A stretch of 64,000 nucleotides of DNA from Thermoplasmata archaeon (GTDB taxonomy: Archaea > Thermoplasmatota > Thermoplasmata > Lutacidiplasmatales > UBA184), in assembly GCA_027365105.1 (NCBI GenBank), contig DAHXNZ010000004.1, forward strand, positions 30,852 to 94,851, given 5' to 3'. Below the pieces are notes generated by a model. It did not search any database. It saw nothing but the letters and a program-made list of their open reading frames with translations, and was not told where the DNA came from. Below, in pieces: positions 8,010 through 20,603 of the stretch (its first letter is position 1; every line of letters starts with the position of its first letter). The position numbers and the translations under genes are program-made.

Positions 8010-10946
8010 GTGAAGCACAGCGAGGGAAGGCCTTCGGGATTATCCCGGATCAGCCGGCCCGCCCGGGTGAAGCTGGTCGTCATGGTCGTCGCCCTGGCCG
8101 GCCTCATGGTCGCCTCCCCCCTCCTCGCCGGGTTCGGGAAAACGATCCAAGAAGCGCCCCTCATCTCGACCTCCTTGACAGCATCTCCTCGCATGACCGG
8201 CCCATTCCCATCGTCGGGGGTCGCACCCCATTACCCCGTGAAATTCACCGAGTCTGGCCTTGCCTCCGGGACCAGTTGGTGGGTCACCTTGAACGGCACT
8301 CTCCGCAACTCCACCAGCGCGTCGATCACCTTCAGCGAGCCGAATGGGACCTATCCCTACAGGATTGGCACGACGAGCGGCGGGATCCTGAAATCGCCGA
8401 ACGCGACAGGAACGGTACGGGTGGCAGGAGCTCCGAACACGGTGGTGGTGCCGAGCATCGGGGTAGGCTCCACGCCGTATGCCATTGCCTACGATGCCTC
8501 GAACGGCTACCTCTACGTCGTGAACGAAGTTTCAGACAACGTGACAGTGATCGACGGCACGAACAACTCGGTAGTGGTGCCGAGCATCGGGGTAGGCTCC
8601 CAGCCGTTTGCCATCGCCTACGATGCCTCGAACGGTCACCTCTACGTCCCGAACACCGGTTCGGACAACGTGACAGTGATCGACGGCACGAACAACTCGG
8701 TGGTGGTGCCGAGCATCGGGGTAGGCGACTTCCCGGATGCAATCACCTACGATGCCTCGAACAGCTACCTCTACGTTGCGAACGACTATACAGACAACGT
8801 GACGGTGATCGACGGCGCGAACAACTCCGTGGTGATGCCGAGCATCGGGGTAGGCTCCGTGCCGGAGGCCATCGCCTACGATCCCTCGAACGGCTACCTC
8901 TACGTCGCGAACTCTGGCTCGAACAACGTGACGGTGATCGACGGCGCGAATAACACGGTGGTGGTGCCGAGCATCAGGGTGGGCCACTTGCCGGAGGCCA
9001 TCGCCTACGATCCCTCGAACGGCTACCTCTACGTCGTGAACACCGGTTCGGGCAACGTGACGGTGATCGACGGCGCGAGCAACACGGTGGTGGTGCCGAG
9101 CATCGGGGTGGGCTTCGAGCCGTTTGCCATCGCCTGCGATCCTTTGAACGGCTACCTCTACGTCGCGAACTACGGTTCGGGCAACGTGACGGTGATCGAC
9201 GGCGTGAGCAACTCGGTGGTGGTGCCGAGCATCGGGGGAGACCCCACCCCGTCTGGCATTGCCTACGATCCCTTGAACGGCTACGTCTACGTCGGGGGCG
9301 GCGGTGCGAACAACGTGACAGCGATCAATGGCAATGGCATCGTGTCGACTCTGTGGGGTCCCGCGTATTCGGTGACCTTCACCGAGTCTGGCCTTGCCTC
9401 CGGGACCCGGTGGTCGGTCACCCTGAACGGCACTCTGCACAACTCCACCACCGCCTCGATCACCTTCAGCGAGCCGAATGGGACCTATCCCTACAGGATT
9501 GGCACGACGAGCGGCGGGATCCTGAGGTCGCCGAACGCGACGGGAACGGTACGGGTGGCGGGAGCTCCGAACACGGTGGTGGTGCCGAGCATTGGGGTGG
9601 GCTCTGGGCCGACGGGCATCGCCTACGATGCGATGAACGGCTACCTCTACGCCGCGAACTCTGGCTCGGGCAACGTGACGGTGATCGACGGCGCGAGCAA
9701 CTCGGTAGTGGTGCCGAGCATCGGGGTGGGCTCTGGGCCGACGGGCATCGCCTACGATGCGACGAACGGCTACCTCTACGTCGCGAACTACGCTTCGGGC
9801 AACGTGACGGTGATCAACGGCGCGAGCAACTCGGTGGTGGTGCCGAGCATCGGGGCGGGCTCCTACCCGGCTGCCGTCGCCTACGATCCCACAAACGGCT
9901 ACCTCTACGTTGCGAACTCCGGTTCGGACAACGTGACGGCGATCGACGGAGCGAGCAACACGGTGGCGGTGCCGAGCATCGGCGTGGGCTTCAACCCGAG
10001 GGCCATCGCCTACGATCCCACGAGCGGCTACCTCTACGTCGTGAACACCGGTTCAGGCAACCTGACGGCGATCAGTGCCAACGGCTTCGTGTCCACAGTG
10101 TGGAGTCCCATGTATTCGGTGACTTTCACCGAGTCTGATCTTGCCTACGGGACCCCATGGTCGGTCACCCTGAACGGTACTCTCCGCAACTCCGCCAACG
10201 CCTCGATCGCCTTTACGGAGCTGAACGGGACGTACAACTACAGCGTGAACTCCCCGGGGTGGCAGCCGTCACCGACGACGGGGAGTGTGAAGGTGAGCGG
10301 GGCGAACCCAGCGGCCGTATCGATCCAGTTCACGCAGGTCACCTACACGGTGACGTTCACGGAGAGCGGACTGCCCCTCACGCCCGGTCCGGAGTGGAAC
10401 GTGACGTTGAACGGGGTCACGCACAGTTCATCCACCAGCACGGTCACGTTCACGGAGCCGGACGGGACGTACAACTACAGCGTGAATTCCCCGGGGTGGC
10501 AGCCGTCACCGACGACTGGGAGTGTGGAGGTGAGCGGGGCGAACCCGACGGCCCTCTCGATCCAGTTCATAGAGGTCACCTACACGGTGGCGTTCACGGA
10601 GAGCGGACTGCCCTCCACGACCGGTCCGGAGTGGAACGTGACGTTGAACGGGGTCACGCACAGTTCATCCACCAGCATGATCACGTTCGAGGAGCCGAAC
10701 GGGACGTACCGCTACTCAGTGGAGTCAATCTCCGGCTACACCGTCACCCCAGCGGCAGGGAACCTCACCGTCCATGGCACCCCCGTGAGCCAAGCGCTGG
10801 TGTTCTCAGCGACCAGTGGGGGAGGGTCCTCCTCCGGATTCCTCGGGCTCCCCGGGAACACCGGCTACTACCTCTTGGGTGGAATCGTGGCGGTTGTGTT
10901 GGTCGGAGTCGCCGTCATGCTCATCCTACGGGTGCGACACCGATAG
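8010..10946 (+). CDS. YVTN beta-propeller surface protein, membrane anchored
   Basis: A 978-residue secreted protein with a GTG start. Residues 17-48 form a signal/anchor segment after a basic N-terminus. The body is modular: an 'FTESGLASGTSW' domain (about 75-140), seven roughly 42-residue repeats of the type AYDxxNGYLYVxNxGSxNVTVIDG (about 150-440), a second near-identical FTESGL domain, four more such repeats, then three further FTESGL domains. The C-terminus has a Gly/Ser-rich stretch and one transmembrane helix ending in RVRHR. YVTN repeats build beta-propellers, and these FTESGL domains recur in Thermoplasmata surface proteins. Many NxT/NxS sites suggest N-glycosylation. The likely role is cell-envelope structure or adhesion; the exact ligand is unknown. 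Confidence 0.88.
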   Translation: MKHSEGRPSGLSRISRPARVKLVVMVVALAGLMVASPLLAGFGKTIQEAPLISTSLTASPRMTGPFPSSGVAPHYPVKFTESGLASGTSWWVTLNGTLRNSTSASITFSEPNGTYPYRIGTTSGGILKSPNATGTVRVAGAPNTVVVPSIGVGSTPYAIAYDASNGYLYVVNEVSDNVTVIDGTNNSVVVPSIGVGSQPFAIAYDASNGHLYVPNTGSDNVTVIDGTNNSVVVPSIGVGDFPDAITYDASNSYLYVANDYTDNVTVIDGANNSVVMPSIGVGSVPEAIAYDPSNGYLYVANSGSNNVTVIDGANNTVVVPSIRVGHLPEAIAYDPSNGYLYVVNTGSGNVTVIDGASNTVVVPSIGVGFEPFAIACDPLNGYLYVANYGSGNVTVIDGVSNSVVVPSIGGDPTPSGIAYDPLNGYVYVGGGGANNVTAINGNGIVSTLWGPAYSVTFTESGLASGTRWSVTLNGTLHNSTTASITFSEPNGTYPYRIGTTSGGILRSPNATGTVRVAGAPNTVVVPSIGVGSGPTGIAYDAMNGYLYAANSGSGNVTVIDGASNSVVVPSIGVGSGPTGIAYDATNGYLYVANYASGNVTVINGASNSVVVPSIGAGSYPAAVAYDPTNGYLYVANSGSDNVTAIDGASNTVAVPSIGVGFNPRAIAYDPTSGYLYVVNTGSGNLTAISANGFVSTVWSPMYSVTFTESDLAYGTPWSVTLNGTLRNSANASIAFTELNGTYNYSVNSPGWQPSPTTGSVKVSGANPAAVSIQFTQVTYTVTFTESGLPLTPGPEWNVTLNGVTHSSSTSTVTFTEPDGTYNYSVNSPGWQPSPTTGSVEVSGANPTALSIQFIEVTYTVAFTESGLPSTTGPEWNVTLNGVTHSSSTSMITFEEPNGTYRYSVESISGYTVTPAAGNLTVHGTPVSQALVFSATSGGGSSSGFLGLPGNTGYYLLGGIVAVVLVGVAVMLILRVRHR

Positions 10947-12687
10947 GACTGGGCGCCTTCCGGGCTGGCGGGTGGTCCCGCCGCATCATGAGGATGTTCT
11001 AAACCCTCAGGGTCCGCCTTCCGCACCCCGGGTTGCGAGCCGTGGGGCCGGCCCAACACTGCGGCACGTTCCCGGCGAGAGCTCGAAGTGTTGGCCTCCA
11101 CGTTTCGTCTGCCAGGCCCGCCGCATCCCAGCACGGGAGTCTCCGCTGCCGAATGCTATGCACGAGCAGTAATTCCGGTAGTCGGATCGGTGGCTTTCGG
11201 CGGAGGACCGCCGGCGGTCTTGCCAGTGCGGCCATGGGTGGCGGCTTGACGTGCGCGCTGGCCCCGGAGTATCTCCGAGGGTCGCTTCCGCGGCCCCGAC
11301 TCCTGCGACTCCTGATCCATCTCCCAGCTCCAGCCGACTGATGGCACGGCGGATCCATGGCTCGTCAGGAATCACCTGGACCGCCCCGGGGTCGGCGGCC
11401 GGCCGATCGACCTTCGGGCTGACGGAGAGCCCCATCTCCCGGCCGGAGGCCCACTCGCGGATCGAGGGCCCCGACTCACTGCCTCCGCGATCGCCTCCTC
11501 GACCACCTCGATCACATCTCCGGGCGATTACTTGGGGAATTGCATCGGCACGCGTCTACCGGCGGGCGCCGTCCCCGTCCAGGAGGACATGGCGGTGGGG
11601 CAGAGACGTCCGCTGGAGGACGCCATGCCGGAAGGCCTGTCGGCTCCCGCCCGTGCTGACCCCACCCCGAGGACGCTGCTGGGGCGGGTTGGGAGCGGCC
11701 CAGCCCAGGGCTCCGGGCGAAGCGGTCAGCCCTTTCGCACGATAGGTGGCTCCCTGCCGCGCCAGAGCCCGCCCAAGCTTCGGGGCTCCGTGAGGGGACC
11801 GACTCAGTCTAGGGGCGGGACGTCCCCGGAGTGGCGCCACCGTTGGCGGCGATGCCTGCGTCTGCGGAGTGGCACCCCCGCGGGCGGCCATCTGCCCGAC
11901 CGACTCTCGAGGTCGGGCCGTGCCCTCGACCTGACGGATCAGCCAGTCGATGCGTCGGTCGGTCTTTGTGGGGGGGTCTGACTCGACACGGCGGAGTTAG
12001 GCGCGCTCATGCGCGAGTCCGTGCCCCTCTACACCCGAACCGCGCGAGGAGAGCGGGTGATCGGCCCACGGTTCCCCCGAAGTCGCGGACCCATGGGTCC
12101 GTTGCAACCCCGCCGGGTCGTCCCTCCCGACCGCCCTTTCCCTGGCCGGTGAGCCGGCACGTCGGCCGGGCCAGGCGATCTGCGAGGCGCCAAGGAACCG
12201 GCGTTCAGAGAGCCGTCCCACTCTCGGTGCCCCCCGCGGGCCTCCCTCATCGAGGGCGGAGATCGGCCCGCTCCCGAGACGGGGTACGGCTCCCGAGTCT
12301 TGGGAGAGCGGAGAGCCGGGTAGAATCCCGGCCTTCCTCTGCGACGGCCTCGTTCGACCCGGCCCGCGGCGGTTCGGCCGGGTCCCCGCCACCGGTCTCC
12401 CGACGCGGTGGGAGCCGACGGTTCTTTTCCTCCTTCCTCGCCGGCGTCGAGCCTTCACCGGTGGAGTCAGGCCCCCGACACGGACCGGGGCACGATCCCT
12501 CCTCGCCCCATGGGGGGTCAGACCGGGGTCAGCTCGATCCCCGAACTCCGCCCCCGAGGCCGGCGCCCGGTCGATTCGGTAAGCGGCGCCGAACCCAGGG
12601 CCCATCGGATTCGAGGGGCGCCGGGGGGGATGTGCACCCCCTCCCCGGGATCGGTGCGGAAGCTTCCTAGGATGGGTTCAGATTCGA
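10947..12687. other. Long gene-poor stretch, probably decayed sequence
   Basis: About 1.7 kb without a convincing gene. Long frames exist on both strands, but they are Arg/Pro/Gly/Ser-rich, overlap one another, lack domains and have no promoter signals, as expected of chance open frames in GC-rich DNA. The second copy of the dispersed repeat (11121-11150) lies inside. A minus-strand segment near 11250-11430 (DEPWIRRAISRLELGDG) looks vaguely protein-like and could be a transposase remnant. I found no tRNA, RNase P RNA or 5S rRNA signature by eye. Confidence 0.45.
11121..11150 (+). repeat. Dispersed repeat, copy 2
   Basis: This is the partner of 6581-6610, with the same 16-base core CGCATCCCAGCACGGG and 26 of 30 positions shared. 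It sits about 175 bases after the surface-protein stop codon. Confidence 0.5.
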
Positions 12688-12707
12688 GGTTCTCAAGGTT
12701 GAGAACC
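12688..12707. promoter_or_regulatory. Perfect palindrome, candidate operator
   Basis: Nine-base arms GGTTCTCAA and TTGAGAACC are separated by GG, a 2-fold symmetric site typical of dimeric HTH regulators. It lies just upstream of a TATA-like GGAAATTC (12714-12721) and about 63 bases before the ATG of the cupredoxin gene. It is therefore well placed to control the cupredoxin/DoxX-like pair. Confidence 0.5.
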
Positions 12708-12769
12708 GGGGATTGGAAATTCGCGGGGTGGGATGACCCCCCGATCCTTCTCTTGGATTGGAGACGAAG

Positions 12770-13315
12770 ATGAGCGAAGGACACAATCTGCCGGTCTGGA
12801 TCCTGGGTGCGCTGCTGGTCGTGGCGGGCGTCGGCTTCGGGCTCGCGGCGGGGCTTCCCCTGACGAGCGCCTCCGGGGGTACTCCCTCGGCCGCGGCCCC
12901 GGCCCACCTGGAACTGACCATCGTCATCAACCCTGTGAACGGGATGCCCCAGTACTCTCCCGCGAACTTTACGGTTCCCACCGGCCTCGTCGTCGTCACG
13001 ATCCACGATACAGACAGCCCGATGAACTGGTCCGGATGCCTCTGCCAGGTCCGCGGCGTGGTCCACGGGGTCGAGTACCTCAACCAGACCCCGTACGCGA
13101 TCCTTCCGTCCGCGAACGTGGCCCACACCTTCACCATCCCGGCCCTCGGGCTCAACGTCCTGAGTCCGGGCCAGAGCACCGTGACCTTCACCATGGATCT
13201 CGTCAACCCCGGGGCGTTCACCTGGTTCTGCATGGCGCCCTGCGGCTCGGACGGAAGCTCCGGGGCGCCGATGGGGGTGCCGGGCTACATGACCGGCACG
13301 ATGACGGTCGCATGA
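12770..13315 (+). CDS. Cupredoxin-like exported copper protein
   Basis: An in-frame TTG at 12758 is possible, but the ATG at 12770 is preferred. The 181-residue protein has an N-terminal membrane anchor or signal helix (residues 8-32). A cupredoxin-like beta fold follows, with candidate copper ligands His119 in VAHTF, Cys154 and Cys158 in FCMAPCG, and Met168/Met174 in APMGVPGYM. The usual Cys-x-His-x-Met loop is replaced by C-x3-C, as in the CuA site of cytochrome oxidase subunit II. Extra cysteines (90, 92) and His79/His99 could form a disulfide or further ligands. It probably carries electrons outside the membrane. Its stop overlaps the ATG of the next membrane gene. Confidence 0.72.
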   Translation: MSEGHNLPVWILGALLVVAGVGFGLAAGLPLTSASGGTPSAAAPAHLELTIVINPVNGMPQYSPANFTVPTGLVVVTIHDTDSPMNWSGCLCQVRGVVHGVEYLNQTPYAILPSANVAHTFTIPALGLNVLSPGQSTVTFTMDLVNPGAFTWFCMAPCGSDGSSGAPMGVPGYMTGTMTVA

Positions 13316-13834
13316 CGCCGTCCGCCCCGGGATCGGCCCGGTGGGTCGAGATCCTGCGCATCGGGCTCGGGCTGATTTGGCTGGCCAACCTGGTCTTCAT
13401 CGTCGACCCGGCCAACCAGTTCTTTCCGACCTACGGCAGCACGGTGCTTTCATACGCCCCGAGCACCCCGGCCGTGCTCGGGGGCGCGTCCCTGACGGCC
13501 TTCGTCGCGGCCCATGCGGGTCTCTTCGCCGCCCTGACCGCTGCCGTCACCGCGTACCTTGCGGCCGCGTTTCTTTCCGGGATCACGGTCCGGCCGGCGA
13601 TCGTTGTCGGGGCGATCTTTGTCGGGCTCCTCCTGGTGACCCAATGGGGTCAGACCTTCGGGATGCCCGGCGGGACCGATGTCGGGCCGATGCCCCTCTA
13701 CCTGCTGGTCTACGCCCTGCTCTGGATCGGCGGTGCCGGGACCGCGCTCCGGCTCGGGGCTCCCCGGCGCTGGGCACGGCCCGGCCGGACCGGCGCGGCC
13801 CGGCCGGCCGACCCGGTCCGAGGGTCGATGGCCC

Positions 13835-13857
<23 letters not shown>
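13312..13857 (+). CDS. DoxX-like four-helix membrane protein
   Basis: The start ATG overlaps the cupredoxin stop (ATGA), showing translational coupling. The 181-residue product has four hydrophobic helices, about residues 14-32, 55-85, 90-107 and 120-140, and a basic, proline-rich C-terminal tail. Size, helix number and the WxEILRIGLGLIWLANL opening resemble the DoxX/DoxD family, small quinone-associated membrane proteins; DoxDA is the thiosulfate:quinone oxidoreductase of Acidianus. Pairing with an exported copper protein suggests a small electron-transfer unit, but this is inference. The 3' end overlaps the convergent aconitase gene by 23 bases. Confidence 0.6.
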
Positions 13858-16609
<2,752 letters not shown>

Positions 16610-16783
16610 GCGCCGGGAATCACGGCCGGCCTTATGGGCTCTTTGCCGGCCCGCCGGGGGCGACCGCGGGCGCCCGCCCTCGGCGTCCGTCCGCTCCCAT
16701 CCTTGCGGCCGGCGATGGTTGAAGGATCGGCCCCGACCGGCCCAGGGCAGCCCTTCGGCCGCCCTCCCCGGCCGGTCGAACCC

Positions 16784-17767
16784 CTAGGGCGACGGGTCCG
16801 TCAGCTCGGTCGAGTGCGACCAGCCGACCGTCCCCCGGGTGCCCGGCGGAGGAATCGGCTCGGCCGGACCAACCTCGATCTCCACCCGCTCCCCGGAGTC
16901 GAGCTGGACGATCAGCCGGGCCCCGCCGCCGATGGGGCCCCCCGCGACGAGATACCCCCGCCGCCCGGCCCCTTCGCCCGGAACAAACCGGAGGTCCCGG
17001 GGATGGACGGCCGTCCAGACGCCGTTCTCCCGGACCGTGTTGTAGCCGAGGAACCGGGCCGCGCGAACGCTCGAGGGGCGGTCGAAGACCTCCCGGGGGG
17101 GGCCGAACGATTCGATCCGGCCGTCGAAGAGCAGCGCGACCCGATCTCCGAGGAAGAGCCCCTCGGCCCGGTCGTGGGTCACCTGGAGGACCGCCACACC
17201 CGCGGCGGCGAGCACCGAGCGGAAGTCGGCCATGAGTTCCGCCCGGATCGTCACGTCGAGGGCGCTGAAGGGTTCGTCCAGGAGCAGGACCCGCGGCCGG
17301 GCGGCGAGGGCCCGGGCCAGGGCCACCCGCTGGCGTTCGCCGCCCGAGATCTCGGTCGGGCGTCGGTCGAGGAGCGGCCCAATCCCGAGCCGCTCGGCCA
17401 GTCCGAGGACCGTCGCGCGCACCTCCGACTCGCCGGCCCCCCGGATCCCCGCCGCGTAGGCGATGTTGGCGAATACGCTGCGCCGAGCGAACAGGCCCGG
17501 CTCCTGGCCCATCAGCACCACGCCGCGGCGGTGCGGAGGCCGACGGCCGACCGCCTCACCGAAGACCCGGACCTCGCCGGAGTCGCAGGGTTCGAGGCCG
17601 ACGATCGCCCGCAGCAACGTCGACTTTCCGCTCCCGTTCGGTCCCATGAGGACCACGAACTCCCCCGGCGCGACGGTCAGGTCGACGCCCCGCACGACCG
17701 GCACGGCCCGGTACGCCACGCGGAGGCCGCGCACCTCGAGCGCCGGGGGCGGATCAGGACCGGCCAC
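16784..17767 (-). CDS. thiQ: Thiamine ABC transporter, ATP-binding protein
   Basis: A 327-residue ABC ATPase. Walker A GPNGSGKST is at about residues 42-50, the signature ISGGERQRVALARAL at about 140, Walker B VLLLDEPFSALD directly after, and the switch histidine in VTHDRAEG. Beyond residue 230 a TOBE-like beta domain follows, as in the sulfate/iron/spermidine group. It starts inside the end of the permease gene (14-base overlap) and is the third gene of a B-P-Q ordered operon. The substrate is assigned from the ThiB-like binding protein and the TPP riboswitch in front of the operon. It energises import at the cytoplasmic membrane. Confidence 0.9.
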   Translation of the reverse strand: MAGPDPPPALEVRGLRVAYRAVPVVRGVDLTVAPGEFVVLMGPNGSGKSTLLRAIVGLEPCDSGEVRVFGEAVGRRPPHRRGVVLMGQEPGLFARRSVFANIAYAAGIRGAGESEVRATVLGLAERLGIGPLLDRRPTEISGGERQRVALARALAARPRVLLLDEPFSALDVTIRAELMADFRSVLAAAGVAVLQVTHDRAEGLFLGDRVALLFDGRIESFGPPREVFDRPSSVRAARFLGYNTVRENGVWTAVHPRDLRFVPGEGAGRRGYLVAGGPIGGGARLIVQLDSGERVEIEVGPAEPIPPPGTRGTVGWSHSTELTDPSP

Positions 17768-19373
17768 GCCCCCCTCCCAGCGCCAACCCGGCGATCGCCA
17801 GCGCGCTGACGACCAAGAGGAGACCCGCGGCGGCGTCGGCGACCCCGGGGAGCCGGACGCCCTGAAGCCGGTAGACGGCGACGGTCAGGGTCGTGAATGA
17901 GGGCGTGACGAGGAAATAGGTGGCGGTGAACTCGCCGAGCCCGAAGGCGAAGGCGAACAGCCCGGCGACGGTGAGCCCGCCTCTCAGCCGGGGGAGATCG
18001 ATATCGGTGAACGCGGTCCACGGCCCGGCCCCCAGCGTCCTCGCGGCCTCCCGGGGCGCCGCGGAGAGGCCATCGAGCGGGACCGACAGGCTCTGGATCA
18101 CGAACGGGAGCCCCAGGGTGGCCTGGCTCACGACGATCAGGATCCACGCCTCCCGCGGCCCCCCGAGGATCGGCTCCCAGACCGAGGCCAGGGCGAACGC
18201 GAGGAGGATGGGGGAGATGAGCAGCGGGAGCAGGGTCAGGGCCGGCAGCAGGCTCGGGGCCCCCGGGCGGAGGCTCCGCGCGAAGACGAACCCGAGCGCG
18301 AGCCCCACGGCGATCGCGGCGGCGGCGCCGGCAAAGGCCAGGGTGTTCAGCGTCGCGTCGCCGATCGAGATTCCGAGCGACCGGGTGGTCGCCGGCCCGA
18401 AGAGCAGGCTCCACGATGCCCCCCAGGCGCGGCCGCCGACCGGCTCGACCGTCCGATCGAGGACCGCGGCGACGAGGAGGGCCTCGGCCGTGGCGAACCC
18501 GACGGTGATCCCCGCGAGGAGCATCGCGGCCGGCGAGAGGTTTTGCCGGCGGAGCCGGGGTGCCGGTCGGCTCCCGCTCGGGGCGAGCCGCGGAAAGAGC
18601 AGCAGGTAGGCCGCGGTCGGGAGGGCCAGGAAGGCCAGCGTGAGCGTGGCGAGCATCGCGGCGCCGCCCGGGTTCAGCAGGATCTGGTCGAGCGACCAGA
18701 TCCGGTCCTCCAGGGTGTACTGAGCCGGCCCGGCGAGGAGCAGGGGCCCGGCGAAGGCGAGGGCCGAAAAGAGGAAGGCGAGCAGGGCGCCGGCGAGCGC
18801 TCCCCGCCACGACGGCGGGCCCCAGACGTCCCGGTACACCCGGCTTGGCGGGGTCCCCAGGGAAGCGAGCGACTCTTCGAGGGGCCCCGAGGCGCTCTCG
18901 GCGCCCACCGCGGTGAAGAGGGCGACCATCGGCGCGTTGAACGCCACATTGACCGCGACGATTCCGCCGATCCCCCGGCCGAGGAGTCCGAGGCCCGGGA
19001 GAAGGCCGAGGAGGAGCCCACCGGGACCGAAGAGGTCGGCGACGCCGAGCACGACCAGGAGGCTCGGCAGGAGGAACGGCAGGAGGAGGAGCGACCGCAC
19101 CAGACGGCGGCCGGGCCAGTCGTACCGGCCGAGGAACACTCCGACCGGATAGCCCACGAGCAGGGACGCTCCGGCCGAGAGCCCGCCCTGGACGATGGAG
19201 TTCCCGAGGGCCTCCCGGTTCAGGGGATCGGCGAAGAGGTTCGCCCATCCGGAGAGCGTGCCGGCGGCGGGGAATGCGGAAGCGACGACCTCGCCGACCG
19301 GGAGAAGGACGAACGCGGCCAGGAAGATTCCGAGGGGGAGCGTGGCGGCCACGGCGAGCCATCGAGGGCGCAT
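17754..19373 (-). CDS. thiP: Thiamine ABC transporter, fused permease
   Basis: A 539-residue integral membrane protein with about 12 hydrophobic helices. It consists of two tandem binding-protein-dependent permease domains, as in ThiP and FbpB. EAA-loop-like segments occur in each half (EESLASLGTPPSRVYRDVWGP around residue 170, and EAARTLGAGPWTAFTDIDLPRL around 440). The gene begins three bases after the binding-protein stop and overlaps the ATPase gene, so the three are surely cotranscribed. ThiP and iron FbpB permeases look alike, and the choice rests on the operon's riboswitch and ThiB-like protein. Confidence 0.9.
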   Translation of the reverse strand: MRPRWLAVAATLPLGIFLAAFVLLPVGEVVASAFPAAGTLSGWANLFADPLNREALGNSIVQGGLSAGASLLVGYPVGVFLGRYDWPGRRLVRSLLLLPFLLPSLLVVLGVADLFGPGGLLLGLLPGLGLLGRGIGGIVAVNVAFNAPMVALFTAVGAESASGPLEESLASLGTPPSRVYRDVWGPPSWRGALAGALLAFLFSALAFAGPLLLAGPAQYTLEDRIWSLDQILLNPGGAAMLATLTLAFLALPTAAYLLLFPRLAPSGSRPAPRLRRQNLSPAAMLLAGITVGFATAEALLVAAVLDRTVEPVGGRAWGASWSLLFGPATTRSLGISIGDATLNTLAFAGAAAAIAVGLALGFVFARSLRPGAPSLLPALTLLPLLISPILLAFALASVWEPILGGPREAWILIVVSQATLGLPFVIQSLSVPLDGLSAAPREAARTLGAGPWTAFTDIDLPRLRGGLTVAGLFAFAFGLGEFTATYFLVTPSFTTLTVAVYRLQGVRLPGVADAAAGLLLVVSALAIAGLALGGGRGRS

Positions 19374-19376
19374 CGA

Positions 19377-20600
19377 CTAGCCCCACCGGTCGGCCAGCGC
19401 CTGCCAGTCGGCGAGCCAGCCGGGCAGATCGGCGGCAATCTCACCCGGGGAAAGCGCCCCGTTGAGCGGGGAGATCGAATTCGGGGATTCGGCGTACCGG
19501 AAGACGGCAGGCAGAGGCACGGACGCATTGGCCGGATACTCCCACTCGTTGGTCGGCAGGAGCGACTGCACCGTCGGGCTGAGGAGCCAGTTGATGAGCG
19601 CCTGGTCCAGGGCCGGGTGGGCGCTTCCGTGGACGATCGCCGCACCGTAGATCGTCCGCCAGCCGTAGGCGGTCCCGTTCCACCAGGGCACGGTTGAGTT
19701 GTAGGCTCCGGGAGTCCCCGAGAAGGCGGCGAAGGCGGGATCGGTGGTGTAGCTCACGAAGAAGCCGGGGGCCCCGGTCGGGCCCGTGAACTCGTTGAAG
19801 GCGTCCTGCCAGTCGATCGCTTGGGGGGCGACCGGCAGGGTGGCGTTCCAGAACGGCTGCCAGGGCTGGTGGAGGACCGACTGGTAGTAGGCGATCTCGC
19901 TGACCAGGAACTCCTCGCCGACGATCGACGTGGTCGGGTTCTCGTAGAGGAAGTTCTCGGCCCAGCGAAGGTGGCTGGCCAGCGCGGGGAGGCTGAGCCG
20001 GGCCGCGGCCCCTCCCAGGGCGGAGTTGAAGCTCGAGTTGTAGTCGATCCCCAGGTAGCCGTACTCGTACGGGGTGGCGGCAGCGTCGGGCGCGAGTTCC
20101 GACGCGAGGCCGGGCACCATTCCGGAGAGGGCGGGGCTGCGGTACGGGACGATCAGCCCCGCCTCCAGGGCGGCCGTCGCGGTGACCTCGTCGAGGCCGA
20201 CGACCACGTCCGCCTCCGGACCGATCGGGTGGTCGATCGCGGCGAGCAGGCTCCCGGAGGGTTCGACCAGGGTCACGGTCGTCCGGTGGGCGCCGGCAAA
20301 GCTTCCGAAGACCGATTCGAGGGCCGCCGTATTGCAGGGCCCGCCCAGGAAACTCGGGTACGTATAGACCGTGAGCCGAGTTCCGCCGCTTCCGAACTGG
20401 GTCGGGCAGCTTCCGCCTCCGCCCGGGCGGAGATCGATATAGATCCCGACCCCGGCCAGGACCAACGCCACGGCGATCCCCAAGGTCAGGATGATCCGCC
20501 CGGTCCGTCCCGGGCGTCGGACGGGACGTCGGGGGACCCGATCGGAAACGGGGCCGCTCACCCGACGCGCTGATCGACTGAGAGTGGTATCAGGTCCCAC
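19377..20600 (-). CDS. thiB: Thiamine-binding protein of ABC transporter
   Basis: A 407-residue extracytoplasmic solute-binding protein with a GTG start. A basic N-terminus precedes a transmembrane/signal helix (about residues 36-55). The domain opens with [10 protein letters not shown] and includes DVVVGLDEV and [12 protein letters not shown]. It ends with [25 protein letters not shown] and a terminal [12 protein letters not shown]. These match the C-terminal pattern of ThiB (PTxxWMYPv...LP..F ... W...WQ). It captures thiamine or its phosphates outside the cell and delivers them to ThiPQ. The GTG lies only a few bases after the 3' strand of a TPP riboswitch. Confidence 0.9.
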   Translation of the reverse strand: MGPDTTLSRSARRVSGPVSDRVPRRPVRRPGRTGRIILTLGIAVALVLAGVGIYIDLRPGGGGSCPTQFGSGGTRLTVYTYPSFLGGPCNTAALESVFGSFAGAHRTTVTLVEPSGSLLAAIDHPIGPEADVVVGLDEVTATAALEAGLIVPYRSPALSGMVPGLASELAPDAAATPYEYGYLGIDYNSSFNSALGGAAARLSLPALASHLRWAENFLYENPTTSIVGEEFLVSEIAYYQSVLHQPWQPFWNATLPVAPQAIDWQDAFNEFTGPTGAPGFFVSYTTDPAFAAFSGTPGAYNSTVPWWNGTAYGWRTIYGAAIVHGSAHPALDQALINWLLSPTVQSLLPTNEWEYPANASVPLPAVFRYAESPNSISPLNGALSPGEIAADLPGWLADWQALADRWG

Positions 20601-20603
20601 ATG

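Noticed and set aside
8430-9330. CRISPR-like regular repeats
   Set aside because: The regular spacing of about 126 bases comes from in-frame YVTN protein repeats; the spacers are not unique and the frame is open.
12002-12640. Structural RNA (RNase P RNA or 5S rRNA) in the gene-poor gap
   Set aside because: No conserved RNase P or 5S core sequences could be recognised by eye on either strand.
11251-12670. Several long frames on both strands
   Set aside because: They overlap each other, are low-complexity, lack domains and have no promoter signals.
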